49,043 bases of DNA, taken from the NCBI RefSeq assembly GCF_016899775.1, contig NZ_JACJJE010000023.1, forward strand, positions 1 through 49,043. The letters run 5' to 3'. This stretch comes from Pseudoflavonifractor capillosus. GTDB lineage: Bacteria; Bacillota; Clostridia; Oscillospirales; Oscillospiraceae. This document shows, piece by piece, positions 48,809-49,043 of the stretch (positions within the stretch are counted from its first letter, which is position 1; each line of letters begins with the position of its first letter). A program made the translations under genes and the position numbers. Below the pieces are notes generated by a model, which worked only from the letters and a program-made list of their open reading frames with translations, searched no databases and was not told the DNA's origin.

Positions 48809-48848
48809 CGCCGCCGGGAGGAATTATCTCCCGGCGGCGTCCTATCCT
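48809..48848 (+). terminator. Terminator-like hairpin after SLH gene
   Basis: CGCCGCCGGGAG / CTCCCGGCGGCG (48809-48820 / 48828-48839), followed by TCCTATCCTTTG. The T-run is weak, but the stem is perfect over 12 bp. Confidence 0.7.
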
Positions 48849-48934
48849 TTGTTTCCCAGTTCAAACGCTGGCTGATCGAAAGAAAAACAGCGTATTTTTC
48901 CCAGCCCGGAACGGGCCGGGAACGCAGCAGCACA

Positions 48935-48966
48935 AAGCGGCCCGCGGAATATTCCGCGGGCCGCTT
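48935..48966. repeat. Perfect 32-bp palindrome
   Basis: AAGCGGCCCGCGGAAT followed directly by its reverse complement. No loop and no T-run. It lies between two terminator-like hairpins. Confidence 0.75.
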
Positions 48967-48983
48967 CAGTCTGTCAAAGAACT

Positions 48984-49014
48984 CCTGTTTTCAAGAGATG
49001 AAAACAGGGATTTT
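48984..49014 (+). terminator. Hairpin near window end
   Basis: CCTGTTTTCA / TGAAAACAGG (48984-48993 / 48999-49008), followed by GATTTTG. Possible terminator for whatever reads into the window end. No gene is visible after 48762. Confidence 0.6.
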
Positions 49015-49043
49015 GTAAGAAAAAGGGAAAAGAAAAGTGAAGG

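Noticed and set aside
46783-48933. 716-codon minus-strand open frame opposite the SLH gene
   Set aside because: Low-complexity translation. The plus strand has a signal peptide, SLH domains and a ribosome site.

Overview
The window looks like a chromosomal segment of a fairly GC-rich member of the Clostridia, most likely a gut Oscillospiraceae of the Flavonifractor/Pseudoflavonifractor/Lawsonibacter type. This is inferred from the murB-rapZ-yvcK-whiA cluster, a rubrerythrin, a secreted S-layer-homology protein, a Firmicute-type DnaE and strong AGGAGG ribosome sites. I cannot name the species. No rRNA, tRNA or CRISPR array was seen.

Layout. 1-555: the end of an IS30-family transposase. 745-4904: four genes of a peptide/nickel-type ABC importer with no binding protein in view, split between permeases and ATPases by a 0.74 kb non-coding repeat. 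4901-6005: a flavodoxin-like gene behind a MerR-type promoter, then a small ORF. 6081-6970: a second composite repeat and the leader of a small gene. 6971-8486: that small gene and thiI. 8838-11933: a large secreted repeat protein. 12032-15882: cinA with several unrecognised genes. 16126-16662: rubrerythrin with a Fur/PerR-type operator. 17264-20737: dnaE. 20836-21537: an AT-rich HhH-like gene and a fragment of a VanZ gene. 21574-26672: an operon read right to left (murB, a 66-aa gene, rapZ, yvcK, whiA, vanZ-like, GNAT). 26809-28053: ahcY. 28271-29549: a rhomboid-fold membrane protein and a HIT protein. 29951-34002: an LTA-synthase-like enzyme and a two-component system. 34084-42695: an XRE regulator gene cut in two by a 7.84 kb mobilizable element. 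43153-48762: a MacAB-like export system and a secreted S-layer-homology protein.

The mobile element (about 34207-42046) belongs by gene content to the Tn4451-like group. It has a large serine recombinase, a TnpW-like small protein, a MobV relaxase with an oriT-like structure, a RepA_N-type protein, a Cys-rich VLP protein and an XRE regulator. Its cargo is a Mef-type MFS efflux gene behind an attenuator-like leader. Its ends carry a 20-bp imperfect inverted repeat, and joining the host sequence at the shared GGAG restores one 256-codon reading frame.

The most unusual structure is at the HIT gene (29466-29787). The last 25 codons exist twice, 238 bp apart. They encode identical amino acids with different synonymous codons, and the upstream copy is enclosed by a perfect 15-bp inverted repeat. 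This looks like a small element that entered a conserved gene and supplied a recoded 3' end.

The intergenic spaces also hold several families of palindromic repeats. One 180-bp repeat is about 97% identical between 5.6 kb and 42.8 kb, in opposite orientation.
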